Shown here: positions 37,547 through 51,169 of the stretch, one piece after another
Position numbering within the stretch: the stretch's first letter is position 1
Layout of the letters: each line of letters opens with the position of its first letter
Assembly (NCBI GenBank): GCA_030690415.1
Contig: JAUYGZ010000003.1
Location: forward strand, 124,001 to 188,000
Reading direction: 5' to 3'
Source: a bacterium
Lineage (GTDB): Bacteria > Patescibacteriota > Gracilibacteria > JAUYGZ01
Length of the DNA stretch: 64,000 bases
Notes under the pieces: generated by a model
The model's input: only the letters and a program-made list of their open reading frames with translations
Told to the model about the DNA's origin: nothing
Databases searched by the model: none
Position numbers and translations under genes: made by a program

Positions 37547-39883
37547 ATGAACGAAGCCGAAACCAGAGCGGAACTCATTGACCCTCTTCTGAAACTTTCG
37601 GGATGGGGAGAGACTGAAGGCACCAAGATTCTTCGGGAATACCGCATTACCGAGGGACGTATCCAAACCAATGGGAAACGAGGGCTTCCGGACATTGCCG
37701 ACTATGTTTTGGTGTACAACGGTCAAAAAATGGCCGTCATTGAGGCTAAGAAAGCAGCATCAGAAGCGACTGAAGGCGTTGCCCAAGCCAAAGAGTATGC
37801 CAACAAGCTTCAAGTTCCATATACCTACTCCACCAACGGAAAAAAGATCTACGAGATCGACATGAAGACGGGGAAAGAAAAGTATGTAGATGGCTTCCCA
37901 ACTCCAATGGACTTGCTCGGGATGACGAAGGGAGAAAAGAATGAATGGAAAAATAAATTTCAGGATGTGCCCTTCAAGGACGTCTTCGGCAGTGTGTTCT
38001 TGCGCTATTATCAAGAAATCGCCGTCAATCGTGTGTTGGATGCTGTGGCGGAAGACAAAAAGCGAATCCTGCTGACCCTGGCAACCGGAACAGGGAAAAC
38101 CTTTATCTCCTTTCAGATCGCCTGGAAGCTTTTCCAGTCTCGATGGAATTTGAAGAAGGATGGGCAGAGGCAGCCTCGAATACTCTTCCTGGCGGATCGA
38201 AATATCCTCGCTGACCAAGCCTTCAATGCCTACACGTCATTCCCTGAAGACGCTTTGGTGAGGATAAGCCCATTGGATATCCGTAAAAAAGGCAAGGTCC
38301 CGACCAATGGTAGTATCTTCTTCACCATCTTCCAGACCTTCATGAGTGGAGCGAATGATGCGCCATACTTTGGAGAGTATCCCAAAGATTTTTTTGATTT
38401 CATCATGATCGATGAATGTCATCGGGGTGGAGCCAATGATGAATCCAACTGGCGGGGAATCCTGGAGTATTTCTCTCCAGCCGTACAGCTCGGGCTTACC
38501 GCCACTCCCAAACGAAAAGACAACGTCGACACGTATCGGTACTTTGGAGATCCCGTGTATACCTATTCGTTGAAAGAAGGGGTAAATGATGGCTTTCTGA
38601 CGCCATTCAAGGTCAAACGAATTCAGACGACTATGGATGAGTACGTCTACACGTCGGATGACAACGTCGTAGAAGGAGAAGTCGAGGAAGGGAAAGTGTA
38701 TACCGAGCCCGAATTCAATCGCAGTATTGAAATCATCGAGCGTGAAGCTAAGCGAGTTCGTGTCTTAATGGATGAAATAGTTCAGGATGAGAAGAGCCTG
38801 GTGTTTTGTGCTACCCAAGCACATGCCTTGGTGATTCGTGACCTCATCAATCAGGTGAAGGACAGTAAAGACCCCAACTACTGCGTCCGCGTCACTGCCA
38901 AAGATGGAGCACTCGGAGAACAATATTTACGAGAATTTCAGGATAATGAGAAAACTATTCCAACTATTCTTACGACCTCACAAAAGCTCTCCACAGGAGT
39001 TGATGCGAGAAACGTCCGCAATGTCGTTCTCTTGCGACCGGTGAACTCCATGATCGAGTTTAAGCAGATTATTGGCCGTGGAACGCGCCTCTATGAGGGC
39101 AAGAATTTCTTCACCATTTATGACTTTGTAGGTGCTTATAAGAACTTTTCAGATCCGGAATGGGATGGAGAACCCATCGAAGATCTGTCAGAACAACTTT
39201 CAAGTGAGAAAAAGGAAAGAGATCAGCCACATGCAAAGATTGATTCCAATGAAGAAGAAATGATACCTGCAAAGAAAAAGCTCAGGATCAAGCTACGAGA
39301 TGGCAAAGAGCGGGAAATACAGCATATGATTTCCACTTCGTTTTGGAGCGCCGATGGCAAACCCATCTCTGCAGAAGAATTCATGCAAAATCTCTATGGT
39401 GATTTGCCAGGACTCTTCAAGAACGAATCGGAACTGCGAAAAATATGGTCTGATCCCAAGACCCGGAAAACCCTGCTGCAGAAACTTTTGGACATGGGAT
39501 ACGGCCTCGATGAACTAGAGCAACTCAAGGAACTCGTTAATGCCAAAGAGAGCGACCTCTATGATGTTTTATCCTATTTGGCGTTTGCCAAGAAGCCGGT
39601 GAGCCGAAAAGATCGGATAAACATCATCGATGGGAAACTTTACGAAAAACTTACCGATCACCAACGAGAATTCATTGAATTTGTCGTCTCACAATACCTG
39701 GAGCGAGGTTCTGAAGACCTGGATGATGAAAAGTTGAGCGTGCTCCTCAATATCAAATATCACTCCATCGATGACGCGGAGGAAGCATTGGGAAGTGTCG
39801 AGGAGATCAGGAAGGTGTTTCTTGATTTTCAGAGAAGGTTGTATGGGGAACACCATGGCAATAGCACTCAAAATCTGCTATAA
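37547..39883 (+). CDS. hsdR: Type I restriction endonuclease subunit R
   Basis: N-terminal nuclease motif LPDIADYVLVYNGQKMAVIEAKK; TLATGTGKTFISFQI; MIDECHRGG; IIGRGTRL; EcoEI-type C-terminus. Confidence 0.94.
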   Translation: MNEAETRAELIDPLLKLSGWGETEGTKILREYRITEGRIQTNGKRGLPDIADYVLVYNGQKMAVIEAKKAASEATEGVAQAKEYANKLQVPYTYSTNGKKIYEIDMKTGKEKYVDGFPTPMDLLGMTKGEKNEWKNKFQDVPFKDVFGSVFLRYYQEIAVNRVLDAVAEDKKRILLTLATGTGKTFISFQIAWKLFQSRWNLKKDGQRQPRILFLADRNILADQAFNAYTSFPEDALVRISPLDIRKKGKVPTNGSIFFTIFQTFMSGANDAPYFGEYPKDFFDFIMIDECHRGGANDESNWRGILEYFSPAVQLGLTATPKRKDNVDTYRYFGDPVYTYSLKEGVNDGFLTPFKVKRIQTTMDEYVYTSDDNVVEGEVEEGKVYTEPEFNRSIEIIEREAKRVRVLMDEIVQDEKSLVFCATQAHALVIRDLINQVKDSKDPNYCVRVTAKDGALGEQYLREFQDNEKTIPTILTTSQKLSTGVDARNVRNVVLLRPVNSMIEFKQIIGRGTRLYEGKNFFTIYDFVGAYKNFSDPEWDGEPIEDLSEQLSSEKKERDQPHAKIDSNEEEMIPAKKKLRIKLRDGKEREIQHMISTSFWSADGKPISAEEFMQNLYGDLPGLFKNESELRKIWSDPKTRKTLLQKLLDMGYGLDELEQLKELVNAKESDLYDVLSYLAFAKKPVSRKDRINIIDGKLYEKLTDHQREFIEFVVSQYLERGSEDLDDEKLSVLLNIKYHSIDDAEEALGSVEEIRKVFLDFQRRLYGEHHGNSTQNLL

Positions 39884-39907
39884 AGACCAGTGCTAAAATA
39901 CTTTTCC

Positions 39908-40633
39908 ATGCACCATTATCAGCTCGGATCGAAACGGAAACCCTGCCTCGTCATTCTTCACGGCTGGGGAATCGATGGCGGCAACTATCAAGAGCTGGCG
40001 AAGCTGCTCTCCGACAATTTTTTTGTCCTGGTGCCAGACCTTCCGGGATTTGGCAAAACGCCTGAACCAAAGCAGGCTTTCAATGTGAGTGACTACGCTA
40101 AAGAAGTTCAAAAATGGTTGAAAACAGAGGGGGTACAGGAGGCGTATTTTATCGGACATTCCTTCGGGGGCAGAGTCCTCATCAAGCTCTCTCAGCTTTC
40201 ACCGGACCTGGTCAAGGGGTTGATTCTCACGGGAACCCCGGGGATAGAACGCTTTCAATGGAAGCGGAGCCTGAAGAGACTACTCTACGGAGTTGCCGCA
40301 AAAGGACTTAAAATGTTCAGCTTTGTGCCAGCGGTGAAGAGACTGAGAACACGATTTTATCGGTCACGGGATCTGGGAAAACTGGATGGGGTCATGAAGC
40401 AAACCTTTCTGAAGGTGATCAAAGAACCCCTGCTGCGAAGTGCTCAAGCGATTCAAAAGCCAACCCTTCTCCTGTGGGGAAACCGTGACCAAATGACGCC
40501 TGTTGGAGATGCCGAAAGAATGCTCCAAATCATTCCCGGGAGTTATCTGAAGATCTTTACCCGGGTAGGTCACCGACTCCCCTATGAAAAACCTCATGAA
40601 TTTGCCCGTGAAGTGATCCAATTCTTCACATGA
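39908..40633 (+). CDS. Alpha/beta hydrolase
   Basis: PCLVILHGWGIDGGNYQELAKLL; GHSFGGRV; GNRDQMTPV; GHRLPYEKP. Confidence 0.88.
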   Translation: MHHYQLGSKRKPCLVILHGWGIDGGNYQELAKLLSDNFFVLVPDLPGFGKTPEPKQAFNVSDYAKEVQKWLKTEGVQEAYFIGHSFGGRVLIKLSQLSPDLVKGLILTGTPGIERFQWKRSLKRLLYGVAAKGLKMFSFVPAVKRLRTRFYRSRDLGKLDGVMKQTFLKVIKEPLLRSAQAIQKPTLLLWGNRDQMTPVGDAERMLQIIPGSYLKIFTRVGHRLPYEKPHEFAREVIQFFT

Positions 40634-41883
40634 TCCACACCTCTCTTTCTCCCAATACCGAACGGGATGATCTCTGGACCGCCTTCAAGCTGCTGTTCAT
40701 GCCTTGGAATTGGTTCCATTGGAAGACCGGAGGAACCATACCAAATCTGGAGAGGACTTTTGAAGAACGGCTGGGAAGCAAGCATGCGGTTTCTTTTCAA
40801 AGAGGACGAGATGCCTTATTCGTTCTCCTCCAGGCACTGGGTATTGGTTCCGGTGACGAAGTGATCCTGCAGGCCTACACCTGCATTGTGGTCCCCAACG
40901 CGATTCAGTACACCGGAGCGAAGCCGGTGTACACGGATATTGAAGAAGAGGGCTTCAACATGGATCCGAAGAGCCTTGAAAAAGCGCTGAGCCAAAAGAC
41001 CAAAGCTGTTATTGTTCAGCATACCTTCGGTGAGCCAACCGACATGGAGGCCGTTCAGGCCCTGTGCAAAAAGCATCATTTGATCCTGATCGAAGACGGT
41101 GCCCATTCCCTTTCCGCTTCAGCCGGAGGACAGAAGGTCGGCAGCTTCGGAGATGCGGCGATCTGGAGTTTCGGTCGGGACAAGATTATTTCCGGAGTCT
41201 GGGGAGGGATGCTGACCACCCTATCGGATGAACTGGCTGAAAAAGTGAGGAATCTTCAGGCTCAGCTTCCTTTGCCTTCGGCATCCGAAGTAGCTTCAGC
41301 CCTCTTTCATCCGCTTGTATTTGCTCTGATTAAACCGTTTTACGCGTCCAAATTTGGCAAAGCAGTGCTGGTGTTGGCTCAAAAACTCAAGCTGATTCCA
41401 AAAGTAATTTTTTCCGCTGAAAAACGAGGAGATAAGCCTGTCTTCATGCCCCAGCGCATGGCCAATGCGATGGCTCGACTTATTCACCGTCAGCTCAACA
41501 AGCTGCAGCGATTTCATCAGCATCGGGTTCGGCTTTCTGAGTTCTACGGGGAACAATTGAAGGACATTCCTGAGATCCAGCTCCCCCGCACGAACGAGCA
41601 ATCAGCCTGGCTTCGGTACACGATCCGAACTACGGAAGCGGCAGACCTGATTCGATCTGCTCAGAGGAAGGGAATTTATCTTGGTGACTGGTATCGGAGA
41701 GTCCTGGCTCCGGAAGGCTGTGACCTGAAGCACTTTGCATACCTCAAAGGATCCTGTCCTCGAGCCGAGAAAGCTGCTGAAGAGACGGTCAATCTTCCCA
41801 CCCACATTCAAATGACGGAGGAGAAGGCGAAAAGGGTGGTGGATTTTATCAAGGAATATTTTCCACCATCTCACCAATCGTAA
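40630..41883 (+). CDS. DegT/DnrJ/EryC1/StrS-family PLP aminotransferase
   Basis: GSGDEVILQAYTCIVVPNAIQYTGAKPVYTDIE; VQHTFGEPTDMEAV; LIEDGAHSLSAS; FGRDKIISG. Confidence 0.88.
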   Translation: MIHTSLSPNTERDDLWTAFKLLFMPWNWFHWKTGGTIPNLERTFEERLGSKHAVSFQRGRDALFVLLQALGIGSGDEVILQAYTCIVVPNAIQYTGAKPVYTDIEEEGFNMDPKSLEKALSQKTKAVIVQHTFGEPTDMEAVQALCKKHHLILIEDGAHSLSASAGGQKVGSFGDAAIWSFGRDKIISGVWGGMLTTLSDELAEKVRNLQAQLPLPSASEVASALFHPLVFALIKPFYASKFGKAVLVLAQKLKLIPKVIFSAEKRGDKPVFMPQRMANAMARLIHRQLNKLQRFHQHRVRLSEFYGEQLKDIPEIQLPRTNEQSAWLRYTIRTTEAADLIRSAQRKGIYLGDWYRRVLAPEGCDLKHFAYLKGSCPRAEKAAEETVNLPTHIQMTEEKAKRVVDFIKEYFPPSHQS

Positions 41884-42649
41884 CCATCAGACCCTTTTTC
41901 TGAGCAATAAACTCTCCCACCTCACCCCATTTCTTCGTCGCCTCTTTTGCCGCTTCAAATCCGGACATCCCCTGAGCCATGAGCCCTCCAATGAGCCCCG
42001 CCAAGACGTCTCCGGTTCCGCCCTTCGTCATCACGGGATGACCGGTTGTATTGATGTGAAGATTGCCCTCTGGATCAGCAATGATGTCTTCCGGCCCCTT
42101 AAGCACGATGGTGACGTGCCATTCACTGGCTTTCTGCTGAACAAGGGTTTGCAGCTGTTTTTGAGTGAGATCTGAAACACTTTTTTCAAGCATTCGATCA
42201 AGCTCTCCTTTATGGGGGGTGAGAACAACGATTCGTTTTCCTGCTTCAAATCCCTTGAGTTCAGCCAAGGCCAATAGGGCGGCCGCGTCGAGAACCAGAT
42301 GACAAGGACACTGTTCGATGATCTTTCTCAGCGCCTTGAGGGTCTGGGGCTTCTCTCCCAATCCATTGCCGATGACCAGCACATCAGAAGATTCGGCTCG
42401 ATCAAGGATTTTAGCCACATCTCGAAATCTGAGTGACCTTCCGGAAAAAATGTCAACAATCAGGTTCGTCGAAAACTGCCGGGCAAGGTTCTGCTGATTG
42501 ACGGGGACGATCAGGTTCACGAGATCTGCTCCGCTTTTCTCCGCTCCCAGTCCGGCGAGGATGGGGGCACCATGGTAGGTTTCATTTCCTCCGACGACGA
42601 GGACCCGTCCGTTATCTCCCTTGTGTGATGTTTTCAGACGCTTCATCAT
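41849..42649 (-). CDS. nnrD: ADP-dependent NAD(P)H-hydrate dehydratase
   Basis: GRVLVVGGNETYHGAPILAGLGAEKSGADLV; LTPHKGELDRML; TGHPVMTKGGTGDVLAGLIGGLMAQG. Confidence 0.85.
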   Translation of the reverse strand: MMKRLKTSHKGDNGRVLVVGGNETYHGAPILAGLGAEKSGADLVNLIVPVNQQNLARQFSTNLIVDIFSGRSLRFRDVAKILDRAESSDVLVIGNGLGEKPQTLKALRKIIEQCPCHLVLDAAALLALAELKGFEAGKRIVVLTPHKGELDRMLEKSVSDLTQKQLQTLVQQKASEWHVTIVLKGPEDIIADPEGNLHINTTGHPVMTKGGTGDVLAGLIGGLMAQGMSGFEAAKEATKKWGEVGEFIAQKKGLMVTIGEMVENIP

Positions 42650-43050
42650 GTTTTCAAATGGTAAGCGGTTTCGAGCCAGTCGAGGAGTTCCCGGTCAATT
42701 TGTTCAGGGTAGCGGATTTTCAAATGAAAGACCTGCTGTCGGGGAGAAATCCTCTGCACACGTTCAAAGCGATCTGATGAAATATTTTTGTTCAACACAA
42801 AGGCAAGATTGATGCTGCGGTGTAAGAGACGGACTTCCGCAAAGGGTGAACGGGCAATCAGAATACTGCCGGTGGGATTCGCCTCAGCGCGCGCGGGGAC
42901 CCGTCTTTTCAGCTTATTGATGAGAAATTGCGCGAGCTGTTTGATCTCCGGAGCGATGTCTCCGGGTTTCTGTGCCTGCGAAACAAGACCGCAGGAGTGC
43001 CTTTGCTGAGGTTTTTTGAATCTTCTTCGGCAATGGGGACAAGTCCACAT
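42646..43050 (-). CDS. DUF5655-like protein with N-terminal zinc knuckle
   Basis: MWTCPHCRRRFKKPQQRHSC; SILIARSPFAEVRLLHRSINLAFVL. Confidence 0.65.
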   Translation of the reverse strand: MWTCPHCRRRFKKPQQRHSCGLVSQAQKPGDIAPEIKQLAQFLINKLKRRVPARAEANPTGSILIARSPFAEVRLLHRSINLAFVLNKNISSDRFERVQRISPRQQVFHLKIRYPEQIDRELLDWLETAYHLKT

Positions 43051-43084
43051 AGAGATATCGAAACTCAGGGTCTTCATAGGATTA

Positions 43085-43237
43085 TTAACATCCTTTGGTC
43101 AGCGCCTGGAAAGCCATGACAGCCTCAGCCTTTCGGACACGGGCTTTAGCCTTATTATCGCGTTTGTGTAGTGGGGATTTGGGTCTTTTGAGACCTACGA
43201 GACAGTGCTTGTGAGATTTGCCACCTTTGTTACTCAT
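43085..43237 (-). CDS. Small basic protein (50 aa), unknown
   Basis: MSNKGGKSHKHCLVGLKRPKSPLHKRDNKAKARVRKAEAVMAFQALTKGC. Confidence 0.4.
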   Translation of the reverse strand: MSNKGGKSHKHCLVGLKRPKSPLHKRDNKAKARVRKAEAVMAFQALTKGC

Positions 43238-43312
43238 GAGAAAAATATGAAAAAATGCGAGATGAAAATGTAAAAAGAAGAATGGAACTGCTAGTATGAA
43301 TACAGCCAATAA

Positions 43313-46332
<3,020 letters not shown>

Positions 46333-46433
46333 TTGCAGAGAAAAATCATATCTAGTCTAGAGACAAGAGTGTTCAACGCCAAAAAATTTCTCTTGTCCAG
46401 AAAAAAAGTATGGGGTAAAGGAGCACTTTGAGA

Positions 46434-47636
46434 CTAGGCTGATTTTATTCTTACCGGAAGCGAGAAGACAAAGGTGCTCCCCTTTTGAGTGTCGGACGTG
46501 AGAAGTTTTACTTCGCCGTTCAGAAGTTTGGCGAGCTGATGACTGATCGCGAGTCCTAACCCTGAACCGCGTTCATGCACCGACTGATTGTCGAGATACT
46601 GCTCAAAGGAGCGAAAAACTCGTTTATGGTAATGGGATGGAATACCTATTCCGGTATCAGAGACGTAAAAATAGAGTTTTTGGGTAATTTTTTTGGGGAA
46701 ACGGCGGATCTTCACGGATAGGGAGACTTTCCCTTTATGGGTAAATTTAATGGCGTTTCCGATAAGATTCGTGAGGATCTGACTGACGGCTATAGGATCA
46801 GAATAAATGTTTTCCGGAATATGCTCACCCAGTTGGCAGTGAAATTGTAGGCCTTTTTCTCGTGCGAGGACCTGGTAGGTATCCATCAGGTGCTTGATCA
46901 GATTGCAGAGTGAAAAGGTTTTCTCATGGATCTGATACCGGTCCTGTTCGATCTTAATCATATTCAGGGTTTCGTTGATCATTTCCAAAAGACCTCTGGC
47001 ATTTTTTTCAATAACAGATACAAACTGTTTCCGATCGGCATCAGAGATCTCATCTTCTTCCAAGAGTTCTGCGTATCCACGGATGGCCGTCAGAGGGGTT
47101 CGGAGTTCATGACTCATTTTGGAGAGAAAGAGTGCTTTCGCCTGGTGGAGCTCTATTGCTTTTTGTTTCTCCTTTTCGAGCTCGTGAGTTCTCTCGTACA
47201 CCTTTTCTTGAAGGTTTTTCGTATAGTCTTCGACTTTTTTTTGAAGATCCATATGTTCGGTCATGTCTCGAATAATAGCCATGGCCTTCTTTTTTTTACC
47301 GATAACAAAAACCTTGGTTTTCCAGTCCAGGTGACGATTTTCCCCCGCATGAGTTTTGGATCGGGTAATAAAACTTTTTTCTTCAAAAATGGTCTTTAAG
47401 AGTTCCTCCGCACTCAGCAGATCATCGAAATAATTCCTTTCCGAAAGATTTCTTCCCGTAAAGCGGATGCGATTCTTTCCCAATTGTCTTCGAAGAGCCG
47501 TGTTGGCGAACTCGATCATTCCGGAGTCATCCAAAATAAGGATCATATCATCCATTTCCTCAAACATCTCCCGATAGGGATCGAGGCTCATGGCAAGGTA
47601 CTTCTTCGACGGTCTGGGCACTTGAGACGCGCTCAT
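46434..47636 (-). CDS. PAS-domain sensor histidine kinase (no TM)
   Basis: FLSKMSHELRTPLTAIRGYAELL; NLIGNAIKFTHKG; DTGIGIP; GSGLGLAIS. Confidence 0.93.
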   Translation of the reverse strand: MSASQVPRPSKKYLAMSLDPYREMFEEMDDMILILDDSGMIEFANTALRRQLGKNRIRFTGRNLSERNYFDDLLSAEELLKTIFEEKSFITRSKTHAGENRHLDWKTKVFVIGKKKKAMAIIRDMTEHMDLQKKVEDYTKNLQEKVYERTHELEKEKQKAIELHQAKALFLSKMSHELRTPLTAIRGYAELLEEDEISDADRKQFVSVIEKNARGLLEMINETLNMIKIEQDRYQIHEKTFSLCNLIKHLMDTYQVLAREKGLQFHCQLGEHIPENIYSDPIAVSQILTNLIGNAIKFTHKGKVSLSVKIRRFPKKITQKLYFYVSDTGIGIPSHYHKRVFRSFEQYLDNQSVHERGSGLGLAISHQLAKLLNGEVKLLTSDTQKGSTFVFSLPVRIKSA

Positions 47637-48004
47637 GAGAAATAGCTTTGAAGACGGGAAGCAAGCATCTTCGGGGTAATTTCGGATTTCACCCAGTAGT
47701 CAATGACCTGATCGTCATACTGGGAGAGGTCAAGAGTACCCGGATTAAGATTACTGATGATGATGACCGGAATATTCTGTGATTTGGCATTGAGCCGAAG
47801 CATGGCCAGGACGTCTCGTCCGTCCGCAAGGGGCATCATCAGATCCAGAAGAACGAGATCAACTTCTTTCTCAATAGCTTTGGTAATACCCTGAAGGCCA
47901 TTTTTAGAAGTATACACAATAAACCCTTCCTTCTCCAGCCCTATCCGGTACAGCGTAGCCAGGTCTTCATCATCTTCGATGAGAAGAATTCTATGTTGGG
48001 ACAT
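47633..48004 (-). CDS. Receiver-only response regulator
   Basis: RILLIEDDEDLATLYRIGLEKEG; DLVLLDLMMPLADG; IPVIIISN. Confidence 0.92.
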   Translation of the reverse strand: MSQHRILLIEDDEDLATLYRIGLEKEGFIVYTSKNGLQGITKAIEKEVDLVLLDLMMPLADGRDVLAMLRLNAKSQNIPVIIISNLNPGTLDLSQYDDQVIDYWVKSEITPKMLASRLQSYFS

Positions 48005-48038
48005 GGTATCTGGTTACTGATCCAGAGAACTCTAAACT

Positions 48039-50933
48039 CTAAACCTTCAATAGCATTCGTTTCAGGTACATTCCCGTATGACTGCCTTTCACTTCAGCCA
48101 CTTCTTCGGGACTCCCGATCGCGACAATCTGACCTCCACCATTGCCCCCTTCAGGCCCGAGATCAATGATCCAATCCGCACACTTAATCACGTCCAGATT
48201 ATGTTCAATAATAAGCACCGTATTGCCGCTGTCAACCAGAGTTTGCAAAACATGCAACAATTTCGCCACGTCATCGAAGTGGAGTCCAGTTGTCGGCTCA
48301 TCCAGGACATAGATCGTCTTGCCGGTAGATCTTTTGGACAGTTCGTTCGACAGCTTGATTCGCTGAGCCTCTCCACCGGAAAGGGTCGTAGCTGGCTGTC
48401 CCAGCTGAATGTAATCCAGCCCAACGGCCAGGAGGGTCTCCAGCTTACGCTTGATATCTGGGATATGTTCAAAGAACTCGAGAGCCTCGATCACAGACAT
48501 CGTGAGGATGTCGGAAATATTTTTTCCTCGCCAGGTGATATCCAGAGCTTCCTTATTGTATCGCCTTCCATTACACACCTCACAGCTCACGTAGATATCC
48601 GGCAGAAAGTGCATTTCGATCTTCTTGAGGCCATCACCTCGACACTCTTCACAGCGTCCACCTTTCACATTGAAGCTAAATCGGCCGGACTTGTAGCCGC
48701 GAAGCTTCGCTTCAGGTGTACTGGCGAAGAGCTCTCTGATATGGGTGAAGAGACCCGTGTACGTCGCGGCATTTGATCGAGGGGTCCGCCCGATGGGTGA
48801 CTGGTCAATGTTAATAATTTTATCCAGGTACTCGATACCTGTGATTTCATCATGGGCACCCGGGACCCGTTTTGCGTTGTTCAATTCGGTGACGAGCTTC
48901 TTGACCAGGATATGATTGATGAGGGAAGACTTTCCGGATCCCGATACCCCCGTCACGCAGGTCAGAATCCCGAGCGGTATCTCAACCGTGAGGTTTTGTA
49001 AATTGTGCTCACGAGCCCCTTTTATGACCAGGGATTCTCCATTCCCTTTTCGGCGTTTTTTTGGCATGGAAATCTCGAGTTTCCCACTGAGGTATTTTCC
49101 GGTCACGGAGTTTTTATCAGCCATGACTTCTTCGGGAGTTCCCGAAGAAACCACTTCTCCTCCGTACTTCCCCGCTCCAGGCCCAATATCGAGCAGGTAG
49201 TCCGCCTGTTTGATAATGTCTTCGTCGTGCTCGACGACGAGGACGGTATTGCCCAGATCACGGAGCTTCATGAGGGTCGCGATCAGGCGGTCATTGTCAC
49301 GCTGGTGGAGACCGATCGAAGGTTCGTCCAGAACGTAGAGGACACCCTGAAGCTGTGATCCGATCTGTGTCGCCAGGCGGATGCGCTGCGCTTCCCCGCC
49401 AGAGAGCGTATTCGCGACACGGCTGAGGGTGAGGTATTCGAGTCCGACATCGATCAAAAACTGCAGCCTTTCTCGGACTTCCTTCAGGATCCCTGAAGAA
49501 ATCTTCTTCTCAGAATCAGAAAGTTTCAGTGCGTCGAAGAAATCAAGTATACCAGTGACGGCCATTTCCGTGACCTGAATAATGTCCAGGGAGTCAATTC
49601 TGACCGCCAAAGATTCCGGCTTCAGGCGCTTTCGATGACATTTCGGGCAATCCAGAATGCGCATGTACTGTTCGATCTTCTTGTGCACATACTTCGAATC
49701 CGTCTCGGTATAGCGGCGCTCAAGATTAGGGACAACCCCCTCAAAACCGGTTTTGTATTCCTTGTCAAATCGATCGGAACTAAAGCTCATCGTGTAGGTT
49801 GGCTCAGGATCTCCGTTGAGGATGATCTCCATTTGCTCCTCTGTCATTTTCTTGATCGGTGTTTGCAGGGTGAATCCATGGTTTTTCCCGACCTGTTCAA
49901 GGATTTTGTTGTACCAGGAGAGCTTCGAGTTTGTCGAGCTCCAGGGCAGAATCGCTCCCTCAGCGATAGTCAGTCGTTCATTGGGAATAAGCATGTCCCG
50001 GTCGATCTTCAGCTTGGTCCCCAGTCCATGACATTCTTCACAGGCACCATGGGGCGAGTTGAAGGAAAAAATACGAGGATGAATCTCGGGAATATTGATG
50101 TCACAGTCCGCGCAAGCATAGTTTTCTGAGTAGAGGTTGTCATGCCCTGTATCTGGGTTGTGGATGATGAGCAGGCCATTACCCTGCTTGAGAGCTAGCT
50201 CCAGCGAATCCGCCAAACGAGTCCGATCAGGGTTTGATTCCTCGATTTCCTGCCCTGATTTCAGCCTGGTTATTTTCGGCTGAAAGTCCTTGACCACCAG
50301 ACGGTCGATGACGATCTCTATATTGTGCTTCTTCTTGGGATCCACATCAAACTCATCCAGAACGCTGTAGATCTGACCATCGAAACGATAGCGAACAAAA
50401 CCATCCTTCTTGATCTGGCTCAAAACCACCTGATGTTCCCCTTTTTTTCCACGCACGACCGGAGCAAGAATCATAAATTTGGCCCCCTCATTCATTTCTT
50501 CGATTTTCTCGATGATTTGGCTCACCGACTGGCGATCGATCTTTTTTCCACAGTTCGGGCAATGAGCCACTCCGATTTTTGCGAAAAGAAGCCTCAAATA
50601 ATCATAAATCTCTGTGACTGTTCCCACCGTTGAGCGAGGATTCCGAGATGTGGTCTTCTGATTGATGGCGATCGCCGGAGAAAGACCCTTGATTTCATCC
50701 ACGTCAGGCTTTTCCATGAGGTCCAAAAACTGCCGAGCGTAGGTCGAAAGGCTCTCTACGTAGCGTCTTTGACCTTCCGCGAAGATGGTATCAAAAGCCA
50801 GCGACGACTTCCCCGAACCGGAAAGACCGGTAATGACCGTGAGCTTATCGCGGGGAATCTCGACATCTACATTCTTGAGATTGTGTACTCGGGCTCCTTT
50901 GACGATGATTTGCTTTCCAAACATGATATCCAA
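48039..50933 (-). CDS. uvrA: Excinuclease ABC subunit A
   Basis: [56 protein letters not shown]; start possibly MFGKQ at 50924. Confidence 0.96.
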   Translation of the reverse strand: MDIMFGKQIIVKGARVHNLKNVDVEIPRDKLTVITGLSGSGKSSLAFDTIFAEGQRRYVESLSTYARQFLDLMEKPDVDEIKGLSPAIAINQKTTSRNPRSTVGTVTEIYDYLRLLFAKIGVAHCPNCGKKIDRQSVSQIIEKIEEMNEGAKFMILAPVVRGKKGEHQVVLSQIKKDGFVRYRFDGQIYSVLDEFDVDPKKKHNIEIVIDRLVVKDFQPKITRLKSGQEIEESNPDRTRLADSLELALKQGNGLLIIHNPDTGHDNLYSENYACADCDINIPEIHPRIFSFNSPHGACEECHGLGTKLKIDRDMLIPNERLTIAEGAILPWSSTNSKLSWYNKILEQVGKNHGFTLQTPIKKMTEEQMEIILNGDPEPTYTMSFSSDRFDKEYKTGFEGVVPNLERRYTETDSKYVHKKIEQYMRILDCPKCHRKRLKPESLAVRIDSLDIIQVTEMAVTGILDFFDALKLSDSEKKISSGILKEVRERLQFLIDVGLEYLTLSRVANTLSGGEAQRIRLATQIGSQLQGVLYVLDEPSIGLHQRDNDRLIATLMKLRDLGNTVLVVEHDEDIIKQADYLLDIGPGAGKYGGEVVSSGTPEEVMADKNSVTGKYLSGKLEISMPKKRRKGNGESLVIKGAREHNLQNLTVEIPLGILTCVTGVSGSGKSSLINHILVKKLVTELNNAKRVPGAHDEITGIEYLDKIINIDQSPIGRTPRSNAATYTGLFTHIRELFASTPEAKLRGYKSGRFSFNVKGGRCEECRGDGLKKIEMHFLPDIYVSCEVCNGRRYNKEALDITWRGKNISDILTMSVIEALEFFEHIPDIKRKLETLLAVGLDYIQLGQPATTLSGGEAQRIKLSNELSKRSTGKTIYVLDEPTTGLHFDDVAKLLHVLQTLVDSGNTVLIIEHNLDVIKCADWIIDLGPEGGNGGGQIVAIGSPEEVAEVKGSHTGMYLKRMLLKV

Positions 50934-50995
50934 AATTTATAGCAAAGGCCATTCTAGCATCACTTTCTCGGATGCCAAAGGGAAAGAATTGAAAA

Positions 50996-51072
50996 AACTC
51001 ACCCCCTATCGTCCGCCGCGGCGGACTCCTTCCCCCTCTCTTCGGAAGAGAGGGGGACAAAGGGGGTGAGTT
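50996..51072. repeat. Palindromic repeat element, copy B
   Basis: aactcaccccct...agggggtgagtt arms; nested ccccctctcttcggaagagaggggg; internal palindrome gtccgccgcggcggac (51011..51026). Confidence 0.8.
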
Positions 51073-51169
51073 ATTCTCATATTGACACCATAACCTGTGT
51101 TTTCTCCAAGACCATTCTCTCGTCAAAAAGGCCTGTTTTCGTTACAATCGTGGCAAATAAGCTGCTGAT

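Noticed and set aside
48078-48776. 232-aa plus-strand ORF, and similar ORFs 49635..50129 and 50325..50633
   Set aside because: Antisense shadows of uvrA
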